Assembly (NCBI GenBank): GCA_959607825.1
Contig: CAUHNW010000034.1
Span: 1-19,381, forward strand
Direction: 5' to 3'
Source of the DNA: HGM13006 sp900757695
GTDB taxonomy: Bacteria; Bacillota; Clostridia; Oscillospirales; Oscillospiraceae
Length of the DNA stretch: 19,381 bases
The stretch's first letter is position 1. The number at the start of each line of letters is the position of its first letter. Under the pieces are notes generated by a model. It saw only the letters and a list, made by a program, of their open reading frames with translations. It made no database searches and was not told where the DNA came from. This document shows, in pieces, positions 7,016-15,646 of this stretch. Made by a program: the position numbers and the translations under genes.

Positions 7016-10000
7016 CTACCTCACGCAGCTGCACTCTGGCACCTCCGCTTCCACTTCATTGTCATCCAGCACAGCATCATCCTTTTCATCCATATTGAGC
7101 AGGCTATTTAGCTCTTGCAGCCGCGCCGCCTTTTCTCTCAGCTCCTGCTCCTTGGGGAACTCCTTTTCCACCTCCCGTTTTGCCGTCCGCATCTCCTCCT
7201 GCGTGGTTTCCAGCTGCCGTTTGGCATTGGTCAAGCGGCCCTCTAAACCGTCCAGCAGATTATCAATGCGCTGGAGATTGCCCAGTGCATCATTGCCCAG
7301 AGATACTGGATAGCTGAGCTGCCGGTGGAGGATGATCTGGAACTCCTTCTGAAACGAATCGAACATAAGGCCCATAGAAAAACCACGGTAGCTGCGCAAC
7401 GGGGCTTCTTCTACCGCGGTTTTCCGCTCGCAGGCTGCCAGAATAGCAATGCCTGCGGGCTTTTTCTCTGTATAAGTAACACCGTCAATCTCCATAGGGC
7501 TGAGTGTTCCCGGCTCCGTTGTAGCTGTTGCCTTCACTTGCTGGAGGTCGTCGGTCAGACTCTGAATTTTCTGCTCCAGCCGTTGAATCTCTGCTGGAAA
7601 GTAGCGGTGCAGCTTGTTTTCCAGATTGTATTTCTGACTGAGGAAACTGCTTCTCAGCAGCGTCAGCCGGGACACTGCCACATCCAAATCCATCTTTTCC
7701 TTTATAAGCGGATTGCCTGTGGTCAGTGCCTTAATCTCCGCATAGCTCATGGTCATTTCGTCTGCCTCCTCCATAGTGCGGGAGGGCACTTTGGAGACCA
7801 TGATCTGTGAAATAAAACGTTGCTTCGTTTCAATAATTTGCCAATTATAGGAATCGAACGTTTCTTTGGTTACATAACGATAGATGTCCACCTGGTCGTT
7901 TAGATTGCCCTGCCGGATGATTCTTCCGCTGCGCTGCTCCAAATCAGAGGGCCGCCAGGGACAGTCCAGGTCATGATTTGCCGCCAGTCTTGTTTGCACA
8001 TTGGTTCCGGTTCCCATCTTGGAGGTACTTCCAATCAGCACCCGGACTTGCCCGGAGCGCACCTCTTGGAACAGCTTCTTCTTTTTCACATCTGTTGGTG
8101 CTTCATGGATAAAGGCTATTTCCTCTTTTGGAATGCCCATTCCAGTGAGCTTAGAACGGAGATCGTCATAGACATTAAAGCTGCCATCGAAATGTGGGGT
8201 ACTCAGGTCACAGAACACAATCTGGGTCCCCCGCTGGTCTGCGGTTTTCTCCCAAATCTCATAGACATTCTTGGCACAGGCTGCTGTTTTGCTGTGTTCA
8301 TCATCCGACAGCATGGGGTTCATGAGCCTCTGATCCAGCGCCAGCTTGCGTCCATCGCTGGTGATCTTGAGCATATTATCCTCGGCAGCATCCACCATCT
8401 TATTCCGCACCTTATCTGCGCGGGCGGATAGTTCCTTGACCATAGCCCTTTGCAGCTCCGATGGCTCCAGCTGCTCCACATGGTAATTGGCTTTGGGCAC
8501 CGGCAGTTTCAGCATCTCTGCGGTCTGGATGTCCGCCACCAGCCGGAACATATAGATCAGCTCCGGCAGATTGTAGAATCGTGCGAATCTGGTCTTAGTG
8601 CGGTAGCCGGTACCCTCCGGAGAAAGCTCCATGGCAGTTACCGTCTCACCAAAGTTCGCTGCCCAGGCGTCAAAGTGCTGGAAGCCATGATACTCCAGCG
8701 TCTTAGACTGCAAATACCGCTGCATGGTGTACAGCTCCACCATACTGTTGGAAATGGGCGTTCCGGTGGCAAACACAATGCCGTGTCCATCTGTCAGCTC
8801 GTCGAGATACTGACATTTGAGATACATATCGCTGGCTTTCTGGGATTCCGTCTGGGAAATCCCCGCCACGTTTTGCATCTTGCTTACTGCGGCGAGATTT
8901 TTGTATAAGTGTGCCTCGTCTACTAGCAGCCGATCCACACCCAATTCTTCAAAGGTAATGACGTCATCCTTCCTACTTTGGTCATTGAGCTTCTTTAGCT
9001 TGGCCTCGATGCTCTTTCGGCTGCGCTCCATCTGCTTGATGGTGAACCGATCCCCACCGGCCTGTTTCGCCTCGGAGATGCCCTGTACTATGTCCTCAAT
9101 TTGTTGTTCCAAGAGCATGGTTTGCCGCTCCTTGGACAGAGGAATTTTCTCAAACTGGCTGTGCCCGATAATCACCGCATCATAATCCCCGGTGGAAATC
9201 CGGCTGCAAAAAGTCTTGCGTCTTGCCGGAGTGAAGTCCTTCTCAGTGGCCACCAGAATATTGGCGGCGGGATAGAGCTGAAGATATTCGCTGGCCCATT
9301 GTCCTATCAAGTGATTTGGTACCACCACCATGGATTTATGGCAGAGCCCCAGCCGCTTACTCTCCTGGGCAATGGCAACCAGCTCGAAGGTCTTGCCGGC
9401 CCCTATGCAGTGAGCCAGCAGAGTGTTCCCTCCATAGAGCGCCCGCGCAATGGCATTCTTTTGATGGGGACGCAGCGTAATTTCCGGATTCATCCCCGGA
9501 AAGATCAGGTGAGAGCCGTCATATTCTCTGGGACGCAGATTGTTAAACCGCTCATTGTAGAGCGTTGTCAGCCGTTCCCGGCGGTCCGGGTCCTTCCAAA
9601 TCCAGTCCTGGAATGCCTGCTTGATCTCCGCCTGTTTTCCCTGGGCAATGGCAGTTTCCTTCTTGTTGAGCACTGCCTTCCGCTTGCCGTCTACCTCCAC
9701 ATAGTCAAAAACCTTGACCTCCCGGAGATTCAGGCAGTCCTCCAGAATGTGATACCCGCTGACACGCTGGGTGCCATAGGTGGATGATGCGTAAATGCTG
9801 CCGCTGTCCACGGATCGGCCTTCAATCTGCCATGCACCAGTGTAGGGGGAATAGTGTACCTTGATCCGCGACCTTATGTACCACGGTGGCTGCAACAGTT
9901 CCCACACAAACTGCTGTACGTCTGATTCCGGTATCCAGGTACTGCCCAGCCGCACGGAAATCTCTGCTGGGCTTAAATCTTCCGGCTGCACCTGCTCCAG

Positions 10001-13000
10001 CGCTGTTACATTGGGCTGGTAGATGGGCTGCTGCTCCGCTGCGGCCTTGGCTTCCCACAGCTTCTCCCGGACGTTGCCGGAGAGGTATTCTTCCGCCAAA
10101 ACAAATGTGGGAGCCTCCAGATTGCCGTCTGGGAGCCGGTAAATCTGTCCGGACAGTTCCTGTTCCAATGTCTCCGCATCCTTTCCGGTAAGCTGGGCGA
10201 GATAGTCCATGTCTATAACGGCAAGGTCGTTAAGGCATATGGTCAGCGCCTCCTGCGCGGTTTCCACATGGGTAACAGCCGCTTTGGGACGAATGGTGCG
10301 CTTGGTGAAAATATCTGCCTTGTGCTCCAGCTGCCCTTCCTCGTCCAGAATTTCCAGAGAGCACAGGAGGTAGTAACTGTCATCATCGGAAAATGCTCTC
10401 CGGTTCTGCTGGCTGTTAATCAGCCCAAAGTCCTGCTGAAAGGCATCATAGAGTTGGTTCAGCTCCGCCTGTTTTGCCTCAATTTCCGGTTCTGGACGGT
10501 CTTCTGTCTCCAGCGTAATCAGGCTGCGGACACAATTCCGAAGTCCAATCAGGCCCCGAACTCGCTGTGCGGCGGTTTCACTGAGCTGCGCCGGGTGCAT
10601 TCTGCTATTCTCCCGGTAGTAAACCGTTCCGTCTACAACAGTGAAGCTATAATTCTTCACATTGGGATCAGCGGGGATGGAATCCTCCTGCTCGTCCTGT
10701 GCTTCATCCATAGCTACCTCCACATAGGTTCCGCAGATATGCTGCACGGCCTCATGGAGCTGCTGGGACAGCACGGCACCGGGAATGGGCCGAACCGTGC
10801 ATTCCTCCCTTCCGTACTGGGTACTCTCGGTGGAGAGTTCTCCCAGCACCATTTCCGGACGCTGCACAAAATAGCGGTTCAGCGTGATACCGTCCTCGGT
10901 CTTGTCCAAATGCACCCACTCCGGTTCCATGGCAACCATGCGCTGGCGTTTTTGCAGGAACAGAATGTCCGATACTACACTGGTTCCTGCATTGGCGAGA
11001 AACGCGTTGTTCGGAAGGCGAATGGCCCCCAGCAACTCCGCCCGCTGGGCCAGGTACTTCCGCACCTCGGTGCTCTTGCTGTCCATGGTGTATCGGCTGG
11101 TAACAAAGGCCACCACGCCGCCGGGACGCACCTGATCCAGTGCCTTGGCAAAGAAATAATTGTGGATGCGGAAGCACAGAGAATTGTAGCTTTTATCGTC
11201 CACCAGATAGTTGCCGAAGGGCACGTTCCCAACGGCAAGGTCGTAGAAATTCCTACGTTCTGTGGTTTTAAAGCCCGCCACGGTAATGTCTGCATTGGGA
11301 TAGAGCTGCTTTGCAATTCGCCCGGAAATGCTGTCCAGCTCTACGCCGTACAGCCGGGAACCGGACATATCCTCCGGCAGCATCCCGAAGAAGTTGCCCA
11401 CACCGCAGGCTGGCTCCAGAATATTGCCGGTGGTAAAGCCCATGCGCCCGATGGCCTCATAGATACCCCGAATCACTGTAGGGCTGGTGTAATGAGCGTT
11501 GAGCACGGATTCCCGTGCTGCTTTATATTCGTCCTCCTCCAGCAGCGCTTTGAGCTGTGCATATTCGCTGCTCCAAGCGGCATTTTCGGGATCAAAGGCT
11601 TGGGGCATTCCACCCCAGCCCACATAGCGGGATAGGATTTCCTGCTCCTCCGGGGTCGCATGTCGTCCTTCTGCCTCCAGAGATTTCAGCAGCCGAATTG
11701 CCGCCAGGTTATTTGTGAATTTCTGACGGATGCTGCCGCAGCCCAGGTTGTCATTGGTAATGCGGAAGTTAGTTGCAGGAGTAGATGAAATAACAGGAGG
11801 TTCAGCGGCGGCTATTTCCTTTTGCGAATTGACCGGCTCCGGATTCCCGGCTTCAAATGCAAAGAGATTCTGTCTTGTCTCCTGTGAAAGCTCTGCTGCC
11901 AGCTCCGCCTGTTGCAGCATTTCGTCTATGCGGCTTGGCTCCTCCGGCGTTTCCTCGCTGTCCTCCAAATGATCGGATACATACTGCATCTGTTCCTCTG
12001 GGGTCAGGTAGGTGCCCTCACGCATCATCAGCCGAATACGCTGTTCCATGGACTTCCATGATAGCTTGGCTTTTGTATGACGTTCATAGGACTCAATGGA
12101 CAGCCCAGTGGATGGCGCATAGCTTACAAACCCACCACTGCCATCCAGGAAGGAGTAGCTGTGCCCGGAATAGCCGTATTCTTTTTTCAGAAACGTAACC
12201 GCATCCGCTGTACTCGGTTGTCCCTGATAAAAGCTGAAAATCCGTCCACGGCTCCCGGCGGTGACGCTGCCCAGGCGGAGAATCTGGTCAATTTCAGCCT
12301 GTGGGAGCACAAAAGAGCCGGATTGCTCCGGCTCCTGGGTGTCTCCAAAGATATTCAGCTGATAATCAGCGTCTGGTAGATTGTCTCCTCGACGCTGTGC
12401 TTCTGATTGTTCATTCGGCCTGTCCACTCCATGGGGTTCTCCTGCTTCAGCCGCTCCGGCAGAGGCATTTTCTTCATGGCCTGCTCCAGCATTTCCTCCG
12501 CCTGCTTCTGAACCTCCATCAGGTGCTGGTTCAGTGTTCCGCTGGTCAGCAGGGTCAGGTACAGGCTGCGCTGGTGCTCGATCAGGTACCGCTCCCGCAT
12601 CAGGGCGTATTTCCCGGTTACGGGTATCTCCTGCGGCGGCGTCAGGTCCGGAAGGTTCCAGCCGTTCTCGGTGAGATAAGTCATCATCATGATTTTGTCC
12701 TCCTTCATGTGAATTCGTTTTCGTTGTGGGTTCATCATACACGGTTTTCGGTTCTTCTGCAAAAAATGTGGGCTGGCCCAAATGCTCTGCCCGCACGGTT
12801 GCTGCTACCTCGGTAAGAATCTCTCTGGAGGCCATGTTCACCATGTCCCCCAAGAGGTGGATGTTTTGCGGGATTTGAAATTGTTCCAGCGCATCGAAGT
12901 CCTGTGGATAAAAGATTGCATAGTCCCTCAGGTTCATCCGGCAGAGCAGCAGATAGGCTACGCTGTTTTCTACCAGTCGTTCCAATGCGTCCTGCGTCAC

Positions 13001-13495
13001 CGGCACCTGCGCTTTCTGCACTTCCTCCCAGCGGAACGACACCACAGCAGAGCTATACTGCTTTGCCGCTGCCATCACGGCGATTGGCAGCACTGGTTCT
13101 GTGGCGCTGAATTTCTGCTCCAGCATATGCAGCAGCGGCCCTTGGTCGTCGGATTCCACATTCCACAGGGGCACCGGAATAGAGTTTTTACGCTCGCTGG
13201 TGTCCTGAATGTCGAATAAATAGCGCACCTGAGTGCTGCCATTGCTGCGTCCAAAGACCGCAATACCGGTGGAGCCGCGGCGGATTCCACGGTGAAAGCG
13301 CCGCTCCCACTGGGAAAATTCCAGCACTGCAATGGCGTCAGGGCGCTGGTAGTGAATGAGGAGCTGATCCTGAAAGGGATAGCGGTAGTTCCGTCCGGCA
13401 CTTTGCAGAAATTGAAGCCAGTTTTCCGGGGTGGCGGTCACGGATTCCAGCGCTTCCCGGTATAAGTCCGTCAGGCGGTTTGAAGTGGTTGCCAT
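7016..13495 (-). CDS. Giant ICE protein: ArdC-like N-terminus, methyltransferase-like domain, SNF2-type helicase
   Basis: The product is 2159 residues. Domains in order: ArdC-N-like ssDNA-binding region (about 8-85); Asp/Gly/Ala/Pro-rich linker (about 245-385); a conserved small domain (about 390-470); an adenine methyltransferase-like fold with EPACGVGNF at 694-702 and GNVPFG near 757; an SNF2/DEAD-like helicase with GAGKT 1365-1369, DEAH 1526-1529, TGTPISNS after it and RSGRIIRQGN near 1855; and coiled coils to the end. The ATG at 13495 is chosen because GGGAGGAG lies six bases upstream. The open frame continues 91 codons further, but that part is antisense to the small plus-strand gene and lacks family character. 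Such proteins are a hallmark of clostridial ICEs and are thought to act in replication, repair or protection of element DNA. The NVPF variant may not methylate. Confidence 0.93.
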   Translation of the reverse strand: MATTSNRLTDLYREALESVTATPENWLQFLQSAGRNYRYPFQDQLLIHYQRPDAIAVLEFSQWERRFHRGIRRGSTGIAVFGRSNGSTQVRYLFDIQDTSERKNSIPVPLWNVESDDQGPLLHMLEQKFSATEPVLPIAVMAAAKQYSSAVVSFRWEEVQKAQVPVTQDALERLVENSVAYLLLCRMNLRDYAIFYPQDFDALEQFQIPQNIHLLGDMVNMASREILTEVAATVRAEHLGQPTFFAEEPKTVYDEPTTKTNSHEGGQNHDDDLSHRERLEPSGPDAAAGDTRNREIRPDAGAVPDRAPAQPVPDPADQRNTEPAPDGGSEAGGGNAGAGHEENASAGAAEAGEPHGVDRPNEQSEAQRRGDNLPDADYQLNIFGDTQEPEQSGSFVLPQAEIDQILRLGSVTAGSRGRIFSFYQGQPSTADAVTFLKKEYGYSGHSYSFLDGSGGFVSYAPSTGLSIESYERHTKAKLSWKSMEQRIRLMMREGTYLTPEEQMQYVSDHLEDSEETPEEPSRIDEMLQQAELAAELSQETRQNLFAFEAGNPEPVNSQKEIAAAEPPVISSTPATNFRITNDNLGCGSIRQKFTNNLAAIRLLKSLEAEGRHATPEEQEILSRYVGWGGMPQAFDPENAAWSSEYAQLKALLEEDEYKAARESVLNAHYTSPTVIRGIYEAIGRMGFTTGNILEPACGVGNFFGMLPEDMSGSRLYGVELDSISGRIAKQLYPNADITVAGFKTTERRNFYDLAVGNVPFGNYLVDDKSYNSLCFRIHNYFFAKALDQVRPGGVVAFVTSRYTMDSKSTEVRKYLAQRAELLGAIRLPNNAFLANAGTSVVSDILFLQKRQRMVAMEPEWVHLDKTEDGITLNRYFVQRPEMVLGELSTESTQYGREECTVRPIPGAVLSQQLHEAVQHICGTYVEVAMDEAQDEQEDSIPADPNVKNYSFTVVDGTVYYRENSRMHPAQLSETAAQRVRGLIGLRNCVRSLITLETEDRPEPEIEAKQAELNQLYDAFQQDFGLINSQQNRRAFSDDDSYYLLCSLEILDEEGQLEHKADIFTKRTIRPKAAVTHVETAQEALTICLNDLAVIDMDYLAQLTGKDAETLEQELSGQIYRLPDGNLEAPTFVLAEEYLSGNVREKLWEAKAAAEQQPIYQPNVTALEQVQPEDLSPAEISVRLGSTWIPESDVQQFVWELLQPPWYIRSRIKVHYSPYTGAWQIEGRSVDSGSIYASSTYGTQRVSGYHILEDCLNLREVKVFDYVEVDGKRKAVLNKKETAIAQGKQAEIKQAFQDWIWKDPDRRERLTTLYNERFNNLRPREYDGSHLIFPGMNPEITLRPHQKNAIARALYGGNTLLAHCIGAGKTFELVAIAQESKRLGLCHKSMVVVPNHLIGQWASEYLQLYPAANILVATEKDFTPARRKTFCSRISTGDYDAVIIGHSQFEKIPLSKERQTMLLEQQIEDIVQGISEAKQAGGDRFTIKQMERSRKSIEAKLKKLNDQSRKDDVITFEELGVDRLLVDEAHLYKNLAAVSKMQNVAGISQTESQKASDMYLKCQYLDELTDGHGIVFATGTPISNSMVELYTMQRYLQSKTLEYHGFQHFDAWAANFGETVTAMELSPEGTGYRTKTRFARFYNLPELIYMFRLVADIQTAEMLKLPVPKANYHVEQLEPSELQRAMVKELSARADKVRNKMVDAAEDNMLKITSDGRKLALDQRLMNPMLSDDEHSKTAACAKNVYEIWEKTADQRGTQIVFCDLSTPHFDGSFNVYDDLRSKLTGMGIPKEEIAFIHEAPTDVKKKKLFQEVRSGQVRVLIGSTSKMGTGTNVQTRLAANHDLDCPWRPSDLEQRSGRIIRQGNLNDQVDIYRYVTKETFDSYNWQIIETKQRFISQIMVSKVPSRTMEEADEMTMSYAEIKALTTGNPLIKEKMDLDVAVSRLTLLRSSFLSQKYNLENKLHRYFPAEIQRLEQKIQSLTDDLQQVKATATTEPGTLSPMEIDGVTYTEKKPAGIAILAACERKTAVEEAPLRSYRGFSMGLMFDSFQKEFQIILHRQLSYPVSLGNDALGNLQRIDNLLDGLEGRLTNAKRQLETTQEEMRTAKREVEKEFPKEQELREKAARLQELNSLLNMDEKDDAVLDDNEVEAEVPECSCVR
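12355..12690 (-). CDS. tnpV: TnpV-like protein nested in the helicase gene in another frame
   Basis: The product is 111 residues from ATG 12690. AAGGAGGA lies eight bases upstream and is followed by three ATG codons in a row. The protein fits the TnpV pattern (PF14198): GWNLPDLTPP, then GKYALMRERYLIEHQRSLY, LLTSGTLNQHLMEVQKQAEEML, ERLKQENPMEWTGRMNN and a helical tail. It lies on the same strand as the giant helicase, one frame off, and spans helicase residues about 269-381. In exactly that span the helicase frame is low-complexity linker. TnpV of Tn4451 has been compared with excisionases, but its role is unproven. The nested gene has ordinary protein composition, hydrophobic core and its own ribosome binding site, so I take it as the constrained frame and the helicase linker as the tolerant one. 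Confidence 0.85.
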   Translation of the reverse strand: MMMTYLTENGWNLPDLTPPQEIPVTGKYALMRERYLIEHQRSLYLTLLTSGTLNQHLMEVQKQAEEMLEQAMKKMPLPERLKQENPMEWTGRMNNQKHSVEETIYQTLIIS

Positions 13496-13517
13496 AGGCA
13501 TCTCCTCCCTTGATTTT

Positions 13518-13546
13518 TTGCAAAGAAAAGCTCCCGGCCTTACAAT
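13518..13546 (+). promoter_or_regulatory. Likely promoter of the small plus-strand gene
   Basis: TTGCAA (13518-13523) and TACAAT (13541-13546) are spaced by 17 bases. Transcription would start near 13553, at the edge of the AGGAGG, giving a very short leader. The stretch also lies just upstream of the helicase ATG on the other strand, so any protein bound here could affect both genes. Confidence 0.4.
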
Positions 13547-13565
13547 GAGGTCAGGAGGGATGATG

Positions 13566-13874
13566 ATGTGTGATTTTATGAAAAAGCTGATTGGTTTACT
13601 GCTGCGCTGTATGGTGTTCGGGCTTGTTGGCGGAGCTTTGTTTACCGCAATTTCTGGCACCTCTCTGGGACTACTTCCCCATGCTGCCTGTATGGGGCTT
13701 GGCGCTGGATGGCGGCTGACAAAACCCATAGGCGTAATTGTCACCGGCACCAACGGTATCCTTTTCACTGCATTCTACTTTGCGGTTCGCCTGGGGCTGG
13801 CGCTGATGATTGGCTGGCTGGTGCTGGTTCCCTATGGGATTTATCTTGTGGTACAGGCAGCTCGGCATATTTAA
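13566..13874 (+). CDS. Small multi-pass membrane protein, unknown function
   Basis: This is the only gene on the plus strand. The product is 102 residues from the third of three near-consecutive ATGs. It is chosen because AGGAGG (13553-13558) is seven bases upstream of it; the first two ATGs are too close. After MCDFMKK come three to four hydrophobic segments (about 8-30, 33-48, 53-75 and 77-98) with Gly-rich packing faces, and the protein ends ARHI. I recognise no named family. It lies divergent to the helicase and convergent to the replication gene, has a plausible promoter, and ends just before a terminator-like inverted repeat. It is thus a separate transcription unit. Roles such as membrane anchoring or surface exclusion cannot be told from sequence. 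Confidence 0.7.
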   Translation: MCDFMKKLIGLLLRCMVFGLVGGALFTAISGTSLGLLPHAACMGLGAGWRLTKPIGVIVTGTNGILFTAFYFAVRLGLALMIGWLVLVPYGIYLVVQAARHI

Positions 13875-13880
13875 CTGGAA

Positions 13881-13924
13881 ATCGTGCGGTTATCTCATGG
13901 GAGGCAGCCGCACGATGCTTTTAT
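13881..13924. terminator. Rho-independent terminator between convergent genes
   Basis: ATCGTGCGG (13881-13889) and CCGCACGAT (13908-13916) form a perfect 9-bp stem with an 18-base loop, followed on the plus strand by GCTTTTATC. It lies seven bases after the stop of the plus-strand gene and covers the last codons and stop of the replication gene on the other strand. On the minus strand the stem is followed by a weaker TTTCC run. It probably ends transcription of the plus-strand gene and may act both ways. Confidence 0.6.
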
Positions 13925-14860
13925 CTCATGCTGCTGAAACTGGTTTTCCACATAGGCATCAATGGTGGCAGGCGCATTGTACAAGGCTGTCAGCAAATAA
14001 CTCCGCACATTCCGCACCGGCCCACTGTGCTTCTGAAAACACTCCAGCACATAGTCTATGTGCGTGAAATCCAGAGACAACAGCCGCTGCTGCACCTGCT
14101 GCGTGGGCAGCTCCTGACCACCGATCCGGGTAGTTGGCTTATGTGAAGCAAGGATATCTGCGCCTAACAGGATCAAACTGTCCAGCGTCTCCGCCCGGTA
14201 GTTGTCCAGCAGAGCACAATAACCCCATTTCTCTTGAAGTATTTTTTCAAATCCATCTATCGCTTCTTTCTGCTCCGGGAGGATGATAGGAGGGATAGAT
14301 TCCTTATCACTAGATTCTTTCTGTTTTGGATCAGTCTTATTTGTCTCCCCTTTGGGGATGCCCGCAACGCTGTTTTCGGGAGAAGCAGAGGTTTCAAAAG
14401 AGGAAGTCTCCATGTCAGAGTTCCCATTTTCGGACAACTGGATTTCCGTTTCCGGTGGCTCCATTCCATCCGGAGCTTCAGAACTCCCGTTTTGGGAAGT
14501 CTGGGCGGACACAAAGTTCATCACATAAATGCGGTCAGGTCGGCCCAGCCCTTGCCGCTTCCTGCGGATCAGCCGCAGTCCCTGATCCAGCTCTTTCAGC
14601 AGCCGTACCGCCTTGTTGTGTCCACACTGGAGGCAGTCCTGTATTTCGGTGTGGGTAAAGTAGATGTACACCCGCCCTTGTCGATCAATCCAACCGCTGC
14701 GGCGGGACAGTCCCATCCGATCCAGCATCAGCCCATACAGCAGCTTTGCCACGGCGGAGAGGTGCGAAAAGGTGGGATCGGTGAACAGCGCTTTGGGAAT
14801 CCGGTAAAAGGTAAACTGCTCGGATTCCTGAGCTGTATAGTAGGCAAATGAAGTTGACAT
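13895..14860 (-). CDS. repA: Replication initiator protein RepA
   Basis: The product has 321 residues. The N-terminal about 18-115 fit the RepA_N winged-helix family (PF06970): FTFYRIPKALFTDPTFSHLS, AKLLYGLMLDRMGLSRRSGW, GRVYIYFTHTEIQDCL and KAVRLLKELD. Residues about 115-205 are a Ser/Glu/Asn/Pro-rich linker. The C-terminal about 205-305 is the helical domain (DUF6017 type) seen in clostridial ICE and plasmid RepA proteins. It would initiate replication of the excised circular form. The start at 14860 has AAAGGA about nine bases upstream and a small hairpin before that. The gene ends in the terminator-like repeat, facing the plus-strand gene. No clear promoter or iterons are seen just upstream, so it may be read from the sortase side. 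Confidence 0.9.
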   Translation of the reverse strand: MSTSFAYYTAQESEQFTFYRIPKALFTDPTFSHLSAVAKLLYGLMLDRMGLSRRSGWIDRQGRVYIYFTHTEIQDCLQCGHNKAVRLLKELDQGLRLIRRKRQGLGRPDRIYVMNFVSAQTSQNGSSEAPDGMEPPETEIQLSENGNSDMETSSFETSASPENSVAGIPKGETNKTDPKQKESSDKESIPPIILPEQKEAIDGFEKILQEKWGYCALLDNYRAETLDSLILLGADILASHKPTTRIGGQELPTQQVQQRLLSLDFTHIDYVLECFQKHSGPVRNVRSYLLTALYNAPATIDAYVENQFQQHEIKASCGCLP

Positions 14861-14875
14861 AATTTCATCCTTTCT

Positions 14876-14895
14876 GGACGGGCTTGTGACCGCCC
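14876..14895 (-). promoter_or_regulatory. Short hairpin just before the repA ribosome binding site
   Basis: On the minus strand GGGCGG and CCGTCC pair over six bases (one G-U) around an eight-base loop, two to eight bases before AAAGGA. It could tune repA translation. The stem is short and chance is quite possible. Confidence 0.25.
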
Positions 14896-14923
14896 TGCCG
14901 CATTACTGCTACACTCTGCGATT

Positions 14924-14957
14924 GCCGGAGGCCATGAGGCCCCCGGCGTTTTGTTAT
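14924..14957 (+). terminator. Strong GC stem-loop after the sortase gene, T-run on the plus strand
   Basis: GCCGGAGGCC (14924-14933), loop ATGA, GGCCCCCGGC (14938-14947) form a 10-bp stem with one G-U pair. The plus strand continues GTTTTGTTATT, a terminator-like tail. On the minus strand, the direction of the neighbouring genes, the stem follows the sortase stop but is trailed by AATCGCAG with no T-run. It may block antisense transcription or pause the minus transcript. Confidence 0.45.
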
Positions 14958-15646
14958 TCGGTTCGCGTCCCTCTGACCAATAATCGGTGGCTGTTTACTG
15001 CGATGGGCACACAGGTCACGAGGGTTACATAGTCCTCGCCGTCCACGATGGTCAGGTCTGAGGTGTCCGTGGGCAGCACCTTCTTGACCTGATCCACCGT
15101 GTAGGTGAGGGTTTTGTTGTAGATATGAAGATAGAACACGTCGCCATTCTCCAGTTTTGGAAGGTCGGTAAACAGCCGTGTATTACTCATGCCGCTGTGC
15201 CCAGCCAGCACGCAGTGGGTACTTTCGCCGCCCACGGGCAAACTGGTTTCCGGCAAATGTCCGATGCCCTTACTGAGCACTCCCGATGATACGCCGTGGT
15301 AAATGGGCAGCAGGACGTCGATCTTCGGAATTTCAATGTAGCCCATGACTCCTTCGGCGGTGAAGTTCAAGAGCGTTGGGTACTGATCGTTTTCCTCCAG
15401 CTTGTTCTCGAATGGATCGGTCAAGGAAACCGTGTCGGTCAGTTCACGGTTATAATCCGCTGCCCGCCGTAATTCCTTTTCAGCTTCTTCATCGTTCAGC
15501 CCATCCACGACACAGGAATAATCCGCAATGACCTCAGACTGATGAAGATTGTTGAGCCACTGACTCACTCTGGGATAAGCCAGCAGGGCACATCCTCCCA
15601 AGAAGATGCACCCTGCCAGCATGAGCGGCAATATTTTCTTACCCAT
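14954..15646 (-). CDS. srtC: Class C (pilin-polymerising) sortase
   Basis: The product has 230 residues. It shows an N-terminal membrane segment (about 5-24), a lid-like DPF at 77-79, GYIEIPKIDVLLPIYHG at 102-118, the catalytic His150 in LAGHSG, Cys212 in TLVTCVPIAVNSHRLLVRG and Arg221. The lid and the TCxPxxxNxHRLLVRG ending are class C features. Such enzymes join pilin subunits through the pilin-motif lysine and the LPxTG threonine. Unlike many class C sortases it stops soon after the catalytic arginine and has no C-terminal membrane segment. The start overlaps the pilin 3' end by eight bases with no strong ribosome site, so translation is probably coupled. With the two LPxTG proteins upstream it forms a complete pilus cassette. 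Confidence 0.93.
   Translation of the reverse strand: MGKKILPLMLAGCIFLGGCALLAYPRVSQWLNNLHQSEVIADYSCVVDGLNDEEAEKELRRAADYNRELTDTVSLTDPFENKLEENDQYPTLLNFTAEGVMGYIEIPKIDVLLPIYHGVSSGVLSKGIGHLPETSLPVGGESTHCVLAGHSGMSNTRLFTDLPKLENGDVFYLHIYNKTLTYTVDQVKKVLPTDTSDLTIVDGEDYVTLVTCVPIAVNSHRLLVRGTRTE

Noticed and set aside
10268..11635. Long plus-strand open frame (about 455 codons) opposite the helicase gene
   Set aside because: It lies wholly antisense to the methyltransferase and neighbouring region, has no ribosome site and no recognisable domain, and its composition is that of a codon-bias shadow.
13496..13768. Ninety-one-codon N-terminal extension of the giant helicase
   Set aside because: It is antisense to the small membrane protein gene, lacks a ribosome site at its ATG, and has no family similarity. 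The ATG at 13495 has GGGAGGAG at good spacing.
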